DNA of 64,000 nt from CAVRQM01 sp963756975 (GTDB lineage: Bacteria; Pseudomonadota; Alphaproteobacteria; Acetobacterales; Acetobacteraceae). The position numbers and the translations under genes were made by a program. Positions 1 through 7,987 of this stretch are shown piece by piece. A model generated the notes under the pieces. That model saw only the letters and a list, made by a program, of their open reading frames with translations. It did not search any database and had not been told where the DNA came from. The DNA is taken from the NCBI GenBank assembly GCA_963756975.1, contig CAVWPS010000001.1:372001-436000 (forward strand), given 5' to 3'. Numbering within the stretch: position 1 is the stretch's first letter; every line of letters begins with the position of its first letter.

Positions 1-1071
1 GGCTGGGATGTGGAGGTGATCGACCGCCGCCCGCACGTCGCGGGCAACGCCCACGACGCGACCGACGCGAACGGCGTGCGCGTCCATCGCTACGGCCCGC
101 ATTTGTTCCACACCAAGAACGAACCGATCGTGCGCTGGCTGGCCCGCTTCGGCGAACTCGTGCCGTACGAGCACCGCGTGCAGGCGATCCTGCCGTCGGG
201 TGCCTGCGCGCCGATGCCGATCAACCGGGCGACGATCAACGAGGTGTTCGGCGTGGCGCTCGAATCCGCCGACGATGTGCGGACGTTCCTGCGCCGGGAA
301 GCCTTGCCCATCGCCGAACCGGCCAACGCCGCCGAGCATCTGGCCTCGACGATCGGCACGCGGCTCACCGATTTGTTCTTCCGCCCGTACACGCGAAAGA
401 TGTGGGCGCTCGATCTGGAAGACATGGCGGCCAGCGTCGTCAAGCGCATCCCGCTGCGCTTCGACGACGAGGACCGGTATTTTCCGGACGACGATTTCCA
501 GCTCATGCCGCGCGACGGCTACACGCGGCTGTTCGAGCGGATGCTGGACCACCCCCGCATTCGCGTCCGCCTCGGCACGGCGTTCGACCGGACGATGCGG
601 CGCGGCATGGCGCACTGCTTCAACAGCATGCCGATCGACGAGTATTTCGGCGACGCGTTCGGCGCGCTCCCGTACCGCTCGATCCGCTTTCACCACCGCA
701 CCGAGGCGGCCGATGCCGGACGGGGCACGGCGGCGACGCTGAATTTCACCGACACCGGCAAGCTGACGCGCGAGACGCACTGGGCGCGGCTGCCGGGTCA
801 CGCAGGGCACGGCGGCGCGACCACGGTGACCGCCGAGGAGCCGTGCGCCGACCATGAGAACGAGATGGAGCGCTACTACCCGGTCAAGCGCAGCGACGGC
901 CGCTACGACGATGCCTACCGCCGCTACCGGGCGCTCGCCGACACCGATCCCGACCAGACGTTCATCGGCCGCTGCGGGACGTACCAGTATCTGGACATGC
1001 ACCAGGTGATCGCGCAGTCGCTCGCCGGTGCCCGGAAATGGCTGGAGCGCGCGACGGCCGGCGCGGCCTGA
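1..1071 (+). CDS. glf: UDP-galactopyranose mutase, 5' end outside window
   Basis: Flavoenzyme that interconverts UDP-galactopyranose and UDP-galactofuranose for surface polysaccharide synthesis in the cytoplasm. The frame is open from base 1, so the start and the N-terminal FAD-binding GxGxxG segment lie before the window. Visible family hallmarks are GPHLFHTKN, the segment LFFRPYTRKMWALDLE, MPIDEYFG, and a C-terminal YYPVKR followed by FIGRCGTYQYLDMHQVI (flavin-binding end). About 357 residues are seen of the usual 370-390. It converges on the small gene that follows, with 6 bases between the stops. Confidence 0.93.
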   Translation, partial: GWDVEVIDRRPHVAGNAHDATDANGVRVHRYGPHLFHTKNEPIVRWLARFGELVPYEHRVQAILPSGACAPMPINRATINEVFGVALESADDVRTFLRREALPIAEPANAAEHLASTIGTRLTDLFFRPYTRKMWALDLEDMAASVVKRIPLRFDDEDRYFPDDDFQLMPRDGYTRLFERMLDHPRIRVRLGTAFDRTMRRGMAHCFNSMPIDEYFGDAFGALPYRSIRFHHRTEAADAGRGTAATLNFTDTGKLTRETHWARLPGHAGHGGATTVTAEEPCADHENEMERYYPVKRSDGRYDDAYRRYRALADTDPDQTFIGRCGTYQYLDMHQVIAQSLAGARKWLERATAGAA

Positions 1072-1077
1072 CCGGGC

Positions 1078-1368
1078 CTATTCGGCAGGTTCGACCAGCG
1101 ACAGCCGCCACCGTTTCGGCGCGCCGTAACCGTCCGGCGGTTTCAGCGGACTTTCCACCAGGGCGACGCTGGCCGGCCCGCCGCCGCACGCCCGGCACCG
1201 CAGCCGCAGGACCACGTCCGCCAGCGTGCGCCGCTCGTCGGTCCCGAGCTGCCGCAGGGGCAGCAGCGTCACGCCGTCGCAGCACCGCAGCTCGAGCCAG
1301 CGCGTGCTGAACGTGCGGACGTGGCAGGCGAGCGCGAGGGAGCGGTCGAAGGGTGGCTCAGGCGGCAT
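1078..1368 (-). CDS. small cysteine-containing hypothetical protein
   Basis: About 96 residues, function not recognised. The ATG at 1368 (MPPEPPFDRS) is preferred over a TTG ten codons upstream. The protein has a CC pair near residue 30 (LRCCDG) and a later CRAC pair (RCRACGGGP), which could form a small zinc knuckle; this is inference only. Codon use matches the neighbours, so it is probably a real gene. It is convergent with glf and lies downstream, on the same strand, of the ABC-transporter operon, separated by a hairpin. Confidence 0.55.
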   Translation of the reverse strand: MPPEPPFDRSLALACHVRTFSTRWLELRCCDGVTLLPLRQLGTDERRTLADVVLRLRCRACGGGPASVALVESPLKPPDGYGAPKRWRLSLVEPAE

Positions 1369-1404
1369 GGCCGGAACATAACGTGAACTTCCGGCCAAGG
1401 CGAT

Positions 1405-1438
1405 TCACCTTGGCCGGGATAGCCTCCGGCCAAGGTGA
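1405..1438 (-). terminator. strong hairpin after the binding-protein gene
   Basis: A 13-base perfect inverted repeat (1405-1417 with 1426-1438) around an 8-base loop lies 12 bases after the stop at 1451 on the minus strand. A third copy of the CCGGCCAAGG arm at 1391-1400 can also pair with 1408-1417, giving two mutually exclusive hairpins. There is no U-tract, so intrinsic termination is not certain; it may instead stabilise the mRNA end. Confidence 0.5.
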
Positions 1439-1450
1439 GCCTGCCGGCGG

Positions 1451-2971
1451 CTACTGACCCAGCGAGATCGCCTCCATGTGCAGGCTCAGCGTCGGCGTGA
1501 TCGCCGAGCCGGTGACGTTCTTGTTCATCAGGTAGTTCAGCGTCTCGTAATGGGTGAAGATCAGCGGTGCCTCGCTGCTCGTGATCGTGCGGATCTGCCG
1601 GTACAGATCCTTGCGCGCGGCCACGTCGCCGCTGGCGGCTGCCTTGTCGATCAGCGCGTCGACGGCCGCGTTCTTGTAGAACGTCTTGTTGATCGGCCCG
1701 CCCGACTTCAGCACCAGCGAGTAGAAGTTGTCGGGGTCGATCGTGCGCTCCTGATAGGCGCTGGTGATCTGGTAGTTGCCGGCGACGAACGCGTCGTACC
1801 AGACCGAGACGTCGACCGCCTTGATCGTCATGTCGATGCCGATCTGCTTCAGCTCGTCCCGCACGACCTGCCCGGTTTTCAGCAGCTCCGGGTAGCCCGT
1901 CAGGCCGAGATACTCGACCGTCAGGCCGTTCGGATATCCGGCCTCGGCCAGCAGCTTCTTCGCCTGCGCCAGATCCTGGGTCGGCGCGAAAATCCCGGCC
2001 GGGTCGTACCAGGACGATCCGGTCGGCATCTCCTCGAGACCGAGTTCGCCGGTGCCGAGATAGGCGAGGTCGCGGATATCGCTGCGGCTGATGGCGAGCG
2101 CGACCGCCTGACGCACCTTGGGGTTGTCGAACGGCGGCTTGTTCGTGGTCATGCCGAGGAAGTCGGGGATGCCGGCGACCGGGCTCGTGACATAGGTGAA
2201 GCGCGGATCGGCCTTCAGCGTCGTCACCTGCTGCAGCGGCACCGCGTCGACCCAGTCGAGTTCACCGGCGGACAGCGCGTCGATGCGGCTCTGATCGACC
2301 GGCAGGAAGCGGAACGTGACCCCGTCCAGATGCGGCAGGCCCGGCTTGAAGTATGTCGGGTTGCGCTTGAGCGCGATGTGGTCGCCCTGCACCCATTCGA
2401 CGAACTGGAACGGCCCGGTGCCGACGGGCTTGCGCGCCGGATCGCCGCTCTCGATCGCCTTGCGGTTCACGATCTCCCCGTTGGTGGCGAGGTTGGTCAG
2501 GAACGGCCCGAACGGCGATTTCAGGTGGAACGTGACGGTGGCCGGGCCGGTCGGCTCGACCGAGGCGATCTGCGCGTAGAGGCCGGCGTAGGCGCTGGCG
2601 GTCTTCGGATCGAGGATACGGTCGAAGGTGTATTTCACGTCGGCGGAGGTGAACTTCTCGCCGTTCTGGAACGTCGCGTTGGGGACGAGATCGAACGTCC
2701 AGGTGGTCGGGTCGGTCTGCGTCCACTTGGTCGCGAGGTCGGGGATGAATTTCCCCTGCGAATCCATGTCGATCAGCTTGCTGAAGATGCCTTCATAGAC
2801 CTGCGCGCCGGTGTAGATGGTCGACGTCGCCGGATCGAGCACGTCCGGCTCCCCGGTCAATGCCGCGCGCAGCGTTCCGCCATCGGCGGCCAGCGCGGCG
2901 TTCGAAAGCCCGAGCGAGGCGACGGCCAACGCGACGACGGCAAGCCCAGCGTGATTTCGGTTCGGTTGCAT
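1451..2971 (-). CDS. peptide/nickel-type ABC transporter substrate-binding protein (SBP_bac_5)
   Basis: Periplasmic binding component of the transporter encoded just upstream. Starting at the ATG at 2971 it has 506 residues with a clean signal peptide (MQPNRNH, a hydrophobic stretch, then SNAALAADGG), followed by the family-5 pattern: GEPDVLDPATS, NGEKFTSADVKYTFDRIL, PVGTGPFQFVEW, LKRNPTYFKPGLPHLDGVTF and PFDNPKVRQAVALAISR. An AAGGAAAG ribosome-binding site lies about 9 bases before this ATG, supporting separate translation. The same frame is open upstream into the hydrolase, so the two may also be made as one chain. The ligand is unknown. Confidence 0.85.
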   Translation of the reverse strand: MQPNRNHAGLAVVALAVASLGLSNAALAADGGTLRAALTGEPDVLDPATSTIYTGAQVYEGIFSKLIDMDSQGKFIPDLATKWTQTDPTTWTFDLVPNATFQNGEKFTSADVKYTFDRILDPKTASAYAGLYAQIASVEPTGPATVTFHLKSPFGPFLTNLATNGEIVNRKAIESGDPARKPVGTGPFQFVEWVQGDHIALKRNPTYFKPGLPHLDGVTFRFLPVDQSRIDALSAGELDWVDAVPLQQVTTLKADPRFTYVTSPVAGIPDFLGMTTNKPPFDNPKVRQAVALAISRSDIRDLAYLGTGELGLEEMPTGSSWYDPAGIFAPTQDLAQAKKLLAEAGYPNGLTVEYLGLTGYPELLKTGQVVRDELKQIGIDMTIKAVDVSVWYDAFVAGNYQITSAYQERTIDPDNFYSLVLKSGGPINKTFYKNAAVDALIDKAAASGDVAARKDLYRQIRTITSSEAPLIFTHYETLNYLMNKNVTGSAITPTLSLHMEAISLGQ

Positions 2972-3817
2972 GGTCGCGGTCTTTCCTTGTGGAATGAACT
3001 GGATCGTCATCGGCGGCCGACGCTCGGCGATGTAGTCGAGATACGCGGCGTTGAACGGATCGGGATGCTCCTGCACGCAGGCATGGCCGCCGGTCACGGT
3101 CGCCCAGCGCGAACCCGGGATCGCGGCGTGCAACCGGCGCGACAGGCGCACCGGGATCAGGATGTCCTCCTCCCCGGCCAGCACCAGGGTCGGCACTGTC
3201 AGGCCGGACAACCGATCGAGCGCGTCGTGGTCCTGGATCACCGCAAGCTGCGCCAGATACGGCTCGAGCGGCATGTCGAAGGCGGCCAGGGCGGACGCCA
3301 TCTCCGCCGCCTCGGCCGGCCGGTCCTCGAAGAACGGGCCGGTGAACGCCCATAGCGCCACGTCGCGCATGACGAACGGCACGCCGAGTTCGCGCGCGAG
3401 GTCGGCCCACATCGCGAACATCGTCAGACAGAACGGATCGGGTTTGCCGTACGTGCAGGCGAACGTCGCCGATTTCAGATCGCCCTCGTAGGCGATCGCG
3501 TATTCCTCGGCGATCATGCCGCCCATCGACACGCCGAGCAGGTGGAAGTCGCGTATGCCGAGATGGTCGACCAGCGCCTTCGCGTCGTCGGCCATCATGC
3601 GCGACGAGTAAGGCCCGGCGGGCTTATCGGACTTGCCGATGCCGCGATTGTCGAACCGGAGCACGCGGTGTCCGGCGGCGACGAACGCTGGCACCTGCGG
3701 CGCCCAGTATTCGAGGTCGTCGGCCAGACCGTTGATCAGAACGATCGTGTCCTTCGCGGCACCTTCGTTCTCGATCTGGTAGTTGATGTCGATACCGTTG
3801 ACGTGGACCTGTGGCAC
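1451..3817 (-). CDS. alpha/beta hydrolase (residues 1-270) continuing in frame into the binding protein
   Basis: Residues 1-270 are a complete alpha/beta hydrolase: LINGLADDLEYW (oxyanion region), FDNRGIGKSDKP, nucleophile elbow GVSMGGM, PTLVLAGEEDILIP with the acid residue, and GGHACVQEHP with the catalytic His. No stop occurs between the hydrolase end (AAYLDYIAERRPP) and the binding-protein signal peptide at residue 283, giving 788 residues. An internal signal peptide in a fused enzyme would be very odd. A one-base change near 3010-3030 would bring a TGA into frame at about 3011, so the fusion may be a sequence error. It follows the ATPase gene by 23 bases and probably processes the imported compound. 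Confidence 0.7.
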   Translation of the reverse strand: MPQVHVNGIDINYQIENEGAAKDTIVLINGLADDLEYWAPQVPAFVAAGHRVLRFDNRGIGKSDKPAGPYSSRMMADDAKALVDHLGIRDFHLLGVSMGGMIAEEYAIAYEGDLKSATFACTYGKPDPFCLTMFAMWADLARELGVPFVMRDVALWAFTGPFFEDRPAEAAEMASALAAFDMPLEPYLAQLAVIQDHDALDRLSGLTVPTLVLAGEEDILIPVRLSRRLHAAIPGSRWATVTGGHACVQEHPDPFNAAYLDYIAERRPPMTIQFIPQGKTATMQPNRNHAGLAVVALAVASLGLSNAALAADGGTLRAALTGEPDVLDPATSTIYTGAQVYEGIFSKLIDMDSQGKFIPDLATKWTQTDPTTWTFDLVPNATFQNGEKFTSADVKYTFDRILDPKTASAYAGLYAQIASVEPTGPATVTFHLKSPFGPFLTNLATNGEIVNRKAIESGDPARKPVGTGPFQFVEWVQGDHIALKRNPTYFKPGLPHLDGVTFRFLPVDQSRIDALSAGELDWVDAVPLQQVTTLKADPRFTYVTSPVAGIPDFLGMTTNKPPFDNPKVRQAVALAISRSDIRDLAYLGTGELGLEEMPTGSSWYDPAGIFAPTQDLAQAKKLLAEAGYPNGLTVEYLGLTGYPELLKTGQVVRDELKQIGIDMTIKAVDVSVWYDAFVAGNYQITSAYQERTIDPDNFYSLVLKSGGPINKTFYKNAAVDALIDKAAASGDVAARKDLYRQIRTITSSEAPLIFTHYETLNYLMNKNVTGSAITPTLSLHMEAISLGQ

Positions 3818-3840
3818 GGTTTTGTCCTCGAAATAATGGG

Positions 3841-4623
3841 TTAGCGTGGGCGGGGCACGGCCGCGAGCAGCGCGCGTGTGTAGGCGTGTCGCGGGCGCTT
3901 CATCACCTGATCGGTGTCGCCCATTTCGACGATCTTGCCGCCGAACAGGACCGCCACGTCGTCGCTGACATGCTCGACGACACCGAGATCGTGGGTGATG
4001 AACACCGACGCGACGCCGAGGTCGCGTTGCAGATCCTGGAACAGGTTCAGGATTTGCGCCTGCACGCTCATGTCGAGCGCGCTGACCGGCTCGTCGGCGA
4101 TGATCAGGTCGGGACCGCTCGCCAGCGCCGCCGCGATGCCGACGCGCTGCCGCTGACCGCCCGACAGATGCGCGGGCCGCCGGTCGGCGAAGGCCGGGTT
4201 CAGCCCGACGCGATCGAACAGGTCGCGCACCAGCCGGCCCCGGTCGGCGGCGGTCCCGATCCCGAAACAGTCGAGCGATTCGCGCACGCTACGCCCAACG
4301 GGCCAGCGCGGATCGAGGCTGCCGTACGGGTCCTGAAACACCGGCTGCACGCGCCTGCGGAATTCGGACAGCGCGCGCCCGGACAGGCCCTGCACCTCGA
4401 CACCGTCGAACAAAACCTGGCCGCTGTCGGGCGGGACCAAGCCGAGGATGCAGCGGCCGAGCGTGCTTTTGCCGCTGCCGGATTCCCCCACCAGCCCGAG
4501 CGTCTTGCCGCGCTGCACGCCCAGCGACACGCCGTCGACCGCAGCCACGCGCCGGCGACGCCACGGCGGGCCGCCTAAGGTAAAGACCTTCGTCAGGTGC
4601 TCGACCCGCAACAGCTCAGACAT
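3841..4623 (-). CDS. peptide-type ABC transporter ATPase, DppF/OppF family
   Basis: Cytoplasmic ATPase that powers import with the two permeases encoded upstream. It has Walker A GESGSGKST, signature LSGGQRQRVGIA, Walker B DLIIADEP, the H-loop FITHDLGVV, and the HAYTRALLAAVPRP tail typical of the oligopeptide/dipeptide group. 260 residues is short but normal for DppF lacking a long tail. The ATG at 4623 overlaps the stop of the DppD-type gene by 8 bases (ATGTCTGA), which indicates translational coupling. Confidence 0.9.
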   Translation of the reverse strand: MSELLRVEHLTKVFTLGGPPWRRRRVAAVDGVSLGVQRGKTLGLVGESGSGKSTLGRCILGLVPPDSGQVLFDGVEVQGLSGRALSEFRRRVQPVFQDPYGSLDPRWPVGRSVRESLDCFGIGTAADRGRLVRDLFDRVGLNPAFADRRPAHLSGGQRQRVGIAAALASGPDLIIADEPVSALDMSVQAQILNLFQDLQRDLGVASVFITHDLGVVEHVSDDVAVLFGGKIVEMGDTDQVMKRPRHAYTRALLAAVPRPR

Positions 4624-5491
4624 CGGCCGCAATCCGCTCGCGCTCGCGGAGGCTTTCGACGCTCCACTCCGCCGGGATCACCGGCAGGCGGCTGCCGCGC
4701 GGCGCACCGGCCGGGTTGGCCGCCAACAATGCGCGCGTGTACGGGTGGCCGGGGTTGCCGAACAGCTCGCGCGTGTCGGCCACTTCCAGCAGCTTGCCGC
4801 CGTACATCACGCCGACCCGGTCGCAGATTTGCGCCACGACGCCGAGATCGTGCGTGATCAGCAGCACCGTCGTGCCGTGGTCCCGCCGCAGCTTGTCGAT
4901 CAGTTGCAGCACCTGCGCCTGGATCGTCACATCCAGCGCCGTCGTCGGCTCGTCCGCGATCAGCAGTTGCGGATTGTTGGCCAGCGCCGCCGCGATCACG
5001 ATCCGCTGCCGCATGCCGCCGGAAAACCGGTGCGGCGCGTCGCCGTAGCGGGACGCGGCATCGGGGATGCCGACTTCCGTCATCAGCCCGATCGCCTGCG
5101 CCTTCGCGGCACGCGCGCCGATTTTCCGGTGGGCGCGGATGGTCTCGGCGATCTGGTCGCCGACGGGCCAGACCGGATCGAGGCTCGCCGACGCGTCCTG
5201 AAAGATCATCGCGACCTCGTCGCCGCGAATGCCCCGCAGCGTGTCCTCATCGAGGCCGGTCATCTCGCGGCCGTTCACGCGGATGCTGCCGGTGACGGTC
5301 GCGGTTGCCGGCAGCAGGCCGATGACGGCGTTGGCGAGCGTGCTTTTCCCGCTGCCGCTCTCACCGACGATGCCGAAGATTTCGCCGCGTTCGACGGTGA
5401 GCGAAACGCCGTCCACCGCAGCCGCCGCCGGCGCAGCTCCGATGGACGCGAAGCGCACGCCCAGATCCGTCAGTGCCAGGACCGCGCTCAT
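4616..5491 (-). CDS. peptide-type ABC transporter ATPase, DppD/OppD family
   Basis: Second ATPase of the importer, 291 residues from an ATG that overlaps the preceding permease stop as ATGA. Motifs are Walker A GESGSGKST, Q-loop MIFQDASASLDPVWP, signature FSGGMRQR, Walker B LLIADEPTTALD and switch LLITHDLGVV. It ends with HPYTRALLAANPAG plus a short oligopeptide-type C-terminal extension. OppD-type ATPases in this family can carry a Cys-rich Fe-S tail; none is present here. It would heterodimerise with the ATPase encoded next. Confidence 0.9.
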   Translation of the reverse strand: MSAVLALTDLGVRFASIGAAPAAAAVDGVSLTVERGEIFGIVGESGSGKSTLANAVIGLLPATATVTGSIRVNGREMTGLDEDTLRGIRGDEVAMIFQDASASLDPVWPVGDQIAETIRAHRKIGARAAKAQAIGLMTEVGIPDAASRYGDAPHRFSGGMRQRIVIAAALANNPQLLIADEPTTALDVTIQAQVLQLIDKLRRDHGTTVLLITHDLGVVAQICDRVGVMYGGKLLEVADTRELFGNPGHPYTRALLAANPAGAPRGSRLPVIPAEWSVESLRERERIAADV

Positions 5492-6318
5492 CCCGCCACG
5501 CCCAGCGGGTCGAACGCGCGCCGCAGCCCCTCGCCCAGCAAGGTGAACGCCAGCACGGCGACCACGATCGCGAGGCCGGGAAAGATTTCGACCCACGGCG
5601 CCTGGATCAGCACGTCGCGTCCGTCGGCCAGCATGCCGCCCAGCGACGGCGTCGGCGGTTGCGTGCCGAGGCCGAGGAAGCTCAGCCCCGCTTCGAGCTG
5701 CAACGCGAACGCCGCCAGCACCGACGCCTGCACGATCACCGGCCCGAGCGCGTTCGGCGCGACATGGGTCACCATGACGCGGAGGTGGCTCGCCCCGCGC
5801 GCCCGCGCACCGGCGACATAGTCGTTGCGGGTGACGACCAGCGTGCTGGTACGCATGACGCGCGCCAGGATCGGCAGGTAGATCACCGCGATCGCCAGCG
5901 CCGCGATGCTGCTGCCGGGACCGAGCACCGCGATGAACGTCACCGCGAGCAGCATCGCCGGAAACACGAGGATCATGTCGAGCGTGCGGGAGATGCCGGT
6001 ATCGACCCATCGCCCGAAATAGCCCGCCAGCAAACCGAGCGGGACGGCCAGCAGCAGCGATCCCACGACCGCCGCGACCGAGACCACGAGGCTTGCGCGC
6101 AGCCCGAACATCACGCGGCTCAGCACGTCGCGCCCGAGCACGTCCGAGCCGAACGGGTGCTGCGCCGTCAGCGATTGCAGCACCTGATGGGCCTGCACCG
6201 TCTCCGGATCGAACGGGGCCAATACCGGTGCCGCCACCGCGACGATCGCGAGCGCGCCGAGGATCGCGGCACCGGCAACGAGAAACCGCGTCGCATGCCC
6301 GGCGTGGCGTCCGGTCAT
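5488..6318 (-). CDS. peptide-type ABC transporter permease, DppC family
   Basis: Inner-membrane permease of 276 residues. The N-terminus has one membrane segment (FLVAGAAILGALAIVAVAAPVLAPF), then HPFGSDVLGRDVLSRVMFG, the classic DppC entry motif. Four further membrane spans follow, with the EAA loop at YVAGARARGASHLRVMVTHVAPN and the family ending FLGLGTQPPTPSLGGMLADG. The ATG at 6318 overlaps the stop of the DppB gene, and its own stop overlaps the ATPase start. The gene is therefore tightly coupled within the operon. Confidence 0.92.
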   Translation of the reverse strand: MTGRHAGHATRFLVAGAAILGALAIVAVAAPVLAPFDPETVQAHQVLQSLTAQHPFGSDVLGRDVLSRVMFGLRASLVVSVAAVVGSLLLAVPLGLLAGYFGRWVDTGISRTLDMILVFPAMLLAVTFIAVLGPGSSIAALAIAVIYLPILARVMRTSTLVVTRNDYVAGARARGASHLRVMVTHVAPNALGPVIVQASVLAAFALQLEAGLSFLGLGTQPPTPSLGGMLADGRDVLIQAPWVEIFPGLAIVVAVLAFTLLGEGLRRAFDPLGVAG

Positions 6319-7274
6319 GTGCCCGCCCCGTCCGCGACGCGCGGATCGAGCCAGCCGACCAGCAGATCGGTCACGAGCGACACCAGAATGAAGATCGTCG
6401 CGATGGTCAGAATGCCGATCTCGACGACCGGGTAATTGCGCTGGTTGATGCCGGTGACGACGAGGCGGCCGACGCCCGGCAGCGCGAACAGCGTCTCGAT
6501 GATGATCGCACCGCCCAGCAGCACGCCGACCTGGATGCCGATCACGGTAACGATCGCGGGGCCTGCGTTGGCGAGCGCGTGACCGAACACGATGCGGCGG
6601 CGGCTGACGCCCTTCGCCCGCAGGAACGTCACGAACGGGCGGCCCATGACGGCGGCGATCGCGGCGCGCGTCGTGCGCAGAATATACGCCGCCTCGCCGA
6701 TCGCCAGCGTCAGCACCGGCAGGATCATGTAGCGCAGGTTCGCAACCGGCGCCCGGCCGAACGGGACGTAACCGGACGGCGGCAGCAGGGCCAGCGTGCC
6801 CGTGAACAGCAGCACCAGCATGATGCCGAGCCAGAAATCCGGGATGCTGATGCCGAACACGACGAACCCCTCGGTCAGCCGTCCGATCCACCCCCCGCCC
6901 GTCGCCGCCCGGACGCCGAGCGGCACGCCGACCGCGATCGCCAGCAGCATCGACAGCCCGGTGAGTTCGATCGTCACCGGCAGCCGTTGCGACAGCAGTT
7001 CGGCGAGCGGCGCGTGGCTGACGATGTCGGCCCCGAGGTCGCCGCGCAGCAGCCGGCCGATCCAGGTCACGTATTGGGTGAGCAGATCCTGATCCAGACC
7101 CAGCCGGTGACGAAGCTCCAGCACGTTCGCGTCGGTGGCGCGGAAGCCGAGCATGGTGCGGACCGGGTCGCCCGGGACCAGCCGAATGATCAGGAACACG
7201 ACGACGCTCATCACGAACATCATCGGTATGGTCAGCAACACCCGCCGCAGCGCGAAGGCGAGCTGCCGGCTCAT
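6315..7274 (-). CDS. peptide-type ABC transporter permease, DppB family
   Basis: Inner-membrane permease of 319 residues. It begins LAFALRRVLLTIPMMFVMSV and carries the DppB-specific RLVPGDPVRTMLG and LGLDQDLLTQYVTWIGRLLRGDLG segments, SIPDFWLGIML, and the EAA loop FVTFLRAKGVSRRRIVFGHA, ending in a membrane span and VGWLDPR. Six membrane segments can be drawn. It starts at the ATG at 7274, which overlaps the regulator stop by 4 bases. Confidence 0.92.
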   Translation of the reverse strand: MSRQLAFALRRVLLTIPMMFVMSVVVFLIIRLVPGDPVRTMLGFRATDANVLELRHRLGLDQDLLTQYVTWIGRLLRGDLGADIVSHAPLAELLSQRLPVTIELTGLSMLLAIAVGVPLGVRAATGGGWIGRLTEGFVVFGISIPDFWLGIMLVLLFTGTLALLPPSGYVPFGRAPVANLRYMILPVLTLAIGEAAYILRTTRAAIAAVMGRPFVTFLRAKGVSRRRIVFGHALANAGPAIVTVIGIQVGVLLGGAIIIETLFALPGVGRLVVTGINQRNYPVVEIGILTIATIFILVSLVTDLLVGWLDPRVADGAGT

Positions 7275-7987
7275 GCCGACCGTTCGGCGAGCTGCCGCAT
7301 GAGTTGCTCGGACAGGGTGAAATGTTCGGCCGCGATGCCGGCCGCGTCGTCCGCGCGCCCGTCGCCGATCGCCGCGACCAACTGACGGTGCTGTTCGACG
7401 GCGGTGGCGCGGATCGCGTCGGTGTAGGGGGCCGCGCCGAGATTGAGCGTGATGCGCGCGCGCAGTTCGATCGACGTCGCGACCAGGATGGGATTGTGCG
7501 TCGCCTCCGCGATCGCCTGATGAAGGCTCGCATCGGCCCGGCGGGAGGCGTCGCGGTCGGGGGCGTCGTCGTACGCAAGCAGCGCCGCCAGGATCGGCAC
7601 CATGTCCGCCTGCGTGCGTCGCGTGGCCGCCGTGCGTGCGATCAGCGGCTCGATCAGCGTGCGGGCGTCGAACACATGCTCGAACTGCGCCCAGTTCGCG
7701 ACGAGGTGGCGGCGGACATGCGCCGCAGATGCCGGTGCCCAGTCGGCGAGCACGAAGTAGCCGCCGGTGCGCCCGTGCCGCACCTCCACGTAGCCGCCCT
7801 CGGTCAGCGTCAGAAGTGCGGCACGGATGGAGGTGCGCGACACGCCCAGCATCGCGGCCAGCTCGCGCTCGGTCGGCAGTTGCTGTCCCGGCACGTAGAC
7901 GCCGAGTGCGACGGCGGTGACGAGGCGGTCGACCACGTCGTCGGCCACGCGGCGGCTCACGATCGGCGTGTCCCAGAGGGCTGTCAT
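7271..7987 (-). CDS. GntR-family transcriptional regulator, FCD (FadR-like) subgroup
   Basis: Probable autoregulator of the surrounding operon. Residues 1-75 form a winged helix-turn-helix (GVYVPGQQLPTERELAAMLGVSRTSIRAALLTLTEGGYVEV). Residues 90-235 match the all-helical FCD ligand domain with metal-site-like residues (FDARTLIEPLIARTAA, DASLHQAIAEATHNPIL, EQHRQLVAAIGDGRADDAAGIAAEHF). 238 residues is normal for the subgroup. The gene sits between the M20 peptidase and the permeases and overlaps both by four bases. The palindrome at 9245-9261 is its best candidate operator. The effector is probably the operon's substrate. Confidence 0.9.
   Translation of the reverse strand: MTALWDTPIVSRRVADDVVDRLVTAVALGVYVPGQQLPTERELAAMLGVSRTSIRAALLTLTEGGYVEVRHGRTGGYFVLADWAPASAAHVRRHLVANWAQFEHVFDARTLIEPLIARTAATRRTQADMVPILAALLAYDDAPDRDASRRADASLHQAIAEATHNPILVATSIELRARITLNLGAAPYTDAIRATAVEQHRQLVAAIGDGRADDAAGIAAEHFTLSEQLMRQLAERSA

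Noticed and set aside
1478..3355. Long open frame opposite the hydrolase/binding-protein gene; similar long antisense frames at 6093-7385, 41389-42912 and 46128-47891
   Set aside because: They encode Arg/Gly/Asp-rich low-complexity chains with no family motifs and arise from high GC third positions of the real genes on the other strand.
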